A DNA stretch of 6,977 nt from Rariglobus sp967755175 (GTDB taxonomy: Bacteria > Verrucomicrobiota > Verrucomicrobiia > Opitutales > Opitutaceae), in assembly GCA_967755175.1 (NCBI GenBank), contig CBRAFO010000154.1, positions 1 through 6,977 of the forward strand, given 5' to 3'. Of this stretch, positions 6,379 through 6,977 are shown in pieces. Each line of letters opens with the position of its first letter. Position 1 is the first letter of the stretch. The position numbers and the translations under genes are program-made. Under the pieces are notes generated by a model. That model worked only from the letters and a program-made list of their open reading frames with translations. It had not been told where the DNA came from and searched no databases.

Positions 6379-6470
6379 TTATCTTTCTCTTTATTCTTTA
6401 TCTTAATCTTTCTCGGTTTGGAAAAATGGGGGCGGAGAAAGAGAAAGATTAAGAGGAAAGAGAAAGATAA
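6379..6470. repeat. Long AT-rich polypurine/polypyrimidine inverted repeat between kdpB and kdpC
   Basis: Two perfect paired blocks lie in register. The outer 14 bp pair 6379-6392 with 6457-6470, and the inner 14 bp pair 6401-6414 with 6441-6454. An internal bulge (8 bases at 6393-6400 against 2 bases at 6455-6456) separates the blocks, and a 26-base loop (6415-6440) closes the hairpin. The arms are built from the nonamer GAGAAAGAT, present four times, twice in each orientation. One arm is almost all pyrimidine and the other almost all purine (about 45 purines in the 50 bases 6421-6470). The element begins at the base after the kdpB stop. In the direction of transcription the hairpin is followed by an A-run rather than a U-run, so it does not look like an intrinsic terminator. 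An RNA-stabilising or processing hairpin, or a dispersed repeat, are possible readings. Confidence 0.8.
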
Positions 6471-6977
6471 TCACACGAGGTGGAGCGCGTTGATGAGGAT
6501 ATCGATGAGCTTGATGCCGGCGAAGGGGACGATCATGCCGCCGAGGCCGTAGATCGTGAGGTTGCGGAGGAGCATCGCTGACGCGCCGATGGGGCGATAG
6601 GCCACGCCTTTGAGTGCGAGCGGGATCAGGGCGATGATAACGAGGGCGTTGAAGATCACCGCGCTGAGGATCGCGCTGTGCGGTGATCCGAGGTGCATGA
6701 CGTTGAGCGGGGCGATGGCGGGAAACGCACCGACCAGCATCGCGGGGATGATCGCGAAGTATTTGGCGACGTCGTTGGCGATCGAGAACGTGGTGAGCGC
6801 GCCGCGGGTGATGAGCAGCTGTTTGCCGATGGCGACGATGTCGATGAGCTTGGTCGGGTTGCTGTCGAGATCGACCATGTTGCCGGCTTCCTTGGCGGCC
6901 TGCGTGCCGGTGTTCATGGCAACGCCGACGTCGGCCTGGGCGAGCGCCGGGGCGTCGTTGGTGCCGTCACCGGTCAT
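6471..6977 (-). CDS. kdpB: KdpB, catalytic ATPase subunit of the potassium pump (C-terminal part, 5' end outside the window)
   Basis: Only the last 168 codons and the stop are present; KdpB is normally about 680-700 residues. The visible part begins inside the P-type ATPase hinge motif TGDGTNDAPALA, so the methionine at 6977 is internal and not a start. Then come ADVGVAMNTGTQAAKEAGNM (about 15-34), the linker to the membrane (NPTKLIDIVAIGKQLLITRG), and the membrane segment LTTFSIANDVAKYFAI. In that segment Asp69 and Lys72 of this fragment correspond to the E. coli Asp583/Lys586 pair linked to ion transport. Two or three further helices include SAILSAVIFNALVIIALIPLAL and IYGLGGMIVPFAGIKLID. 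KdpB hydrolyses ATP to drive K+ uptake with KdpA and KdpC. Nothing in the fragment is damaged. Confidence 0.97.
   Translation of the reverse strand: MTGDGTNDAPALAQADVGVAMNTGTQAAKEAGNMVDLDSNPTKLIDIVAIGKQLLITRGALTTFSIANDVAKYFAIIPAMLVGAFPAIAPLNVMHLGSPHSAILSAVIFNALVIIALIPLALKGVAYRPIGASAMLLRNLTIYGLGGMIVPFAGIKLIDILINALHLV

Noticed and set aside
6379..6470. The inverted repeat read as an intrinsic terminator after kdpB
   Set aside because: The stem is AT-rich with a long loop, and in the direction of transcription it is followed by an A-run, not a U-run. A terminator here would also cut kdpC off from its operon.
6975..6977. The ATG at the right edge as the start of a short kdpB-like protein
   Set aside because: It is the methionine inside the invariant TGDGTND hinge motif of P-type ATPases, so the gene simply continues beyond the window.

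Overview
This window is GC-rich (roughly 60-65 % by eye). Every gene I can support lies on the minus strand, so transcription runs from the right edge to the left. It joins two recognisable modules: the downstream part of a kdp high-affinity potassium-uptake locus, and the first two genes of an alternative complex III (ACIII, act) respiratory operon. ACIII genes with an ActB of this kind, together with the codon use, fit Verrucomicrobiota (possibly Opitutaceae) or a related Planctomycetota/Bacteroidota lineage. That placement is an inference from family knowledge, not something the sequence proves.

Layout from right to left: 6977-6471 is the C-terminal 168 codons of kdpB (the gene starts outside the window). 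6470-6379 is a long AT-rich inverted repeat that begins at the base after the kdpB stop. 6349-5762 is kdpC. 5761-5624 is a spacer with a weak promoter-like pair. 5623-5255 is a small unrecognised gene for a protein with a C-terminal membrane anchor. 5230-2549 is kdpD (sensor kinase), overlapping by 4 bp with kdpE (response regulator) at 2552-1836. 1835-1754 is a palindromic element able to fold as a three-armed cloverleaf, again starting at the base after a stop codon, and a further weak hairpin lies at 1742-1720. 1616-885 is actA (pentaheme membrane cytochrome c), overlapping by 13 bp with actB, whose first 299 codons fill 897-1 and run off the left edge.

How the genes work together: KdpB and KdpC are the catalytic and accessory subunits of the K+-pumping P-type ATPase. 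KdpD and KdpE form the two-component system that normally switches it on under K+ limitation or osmotic stress. ActA and ActB are the first electron-carrying subunits of a quinol:acceptor oxidoreductase that replaces the bc1 complex. I see no direct functional link between the two modules beyond being adjacent and co-directional.

The least ordinary content is non-coding: two unrelated palindromic elements, each flush against a stop codon. After these come the small tail-anchored gene embedded between kdpC and kdpD, and the ActB N-terminus, which combines a twin-arginine motif with a lipobox-like cysteine and lacks most of the usual leader extension. I found no CRISPR array, tRNA, rRNA, transposase or phage gene. 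The other long open frames are antisense shadows.
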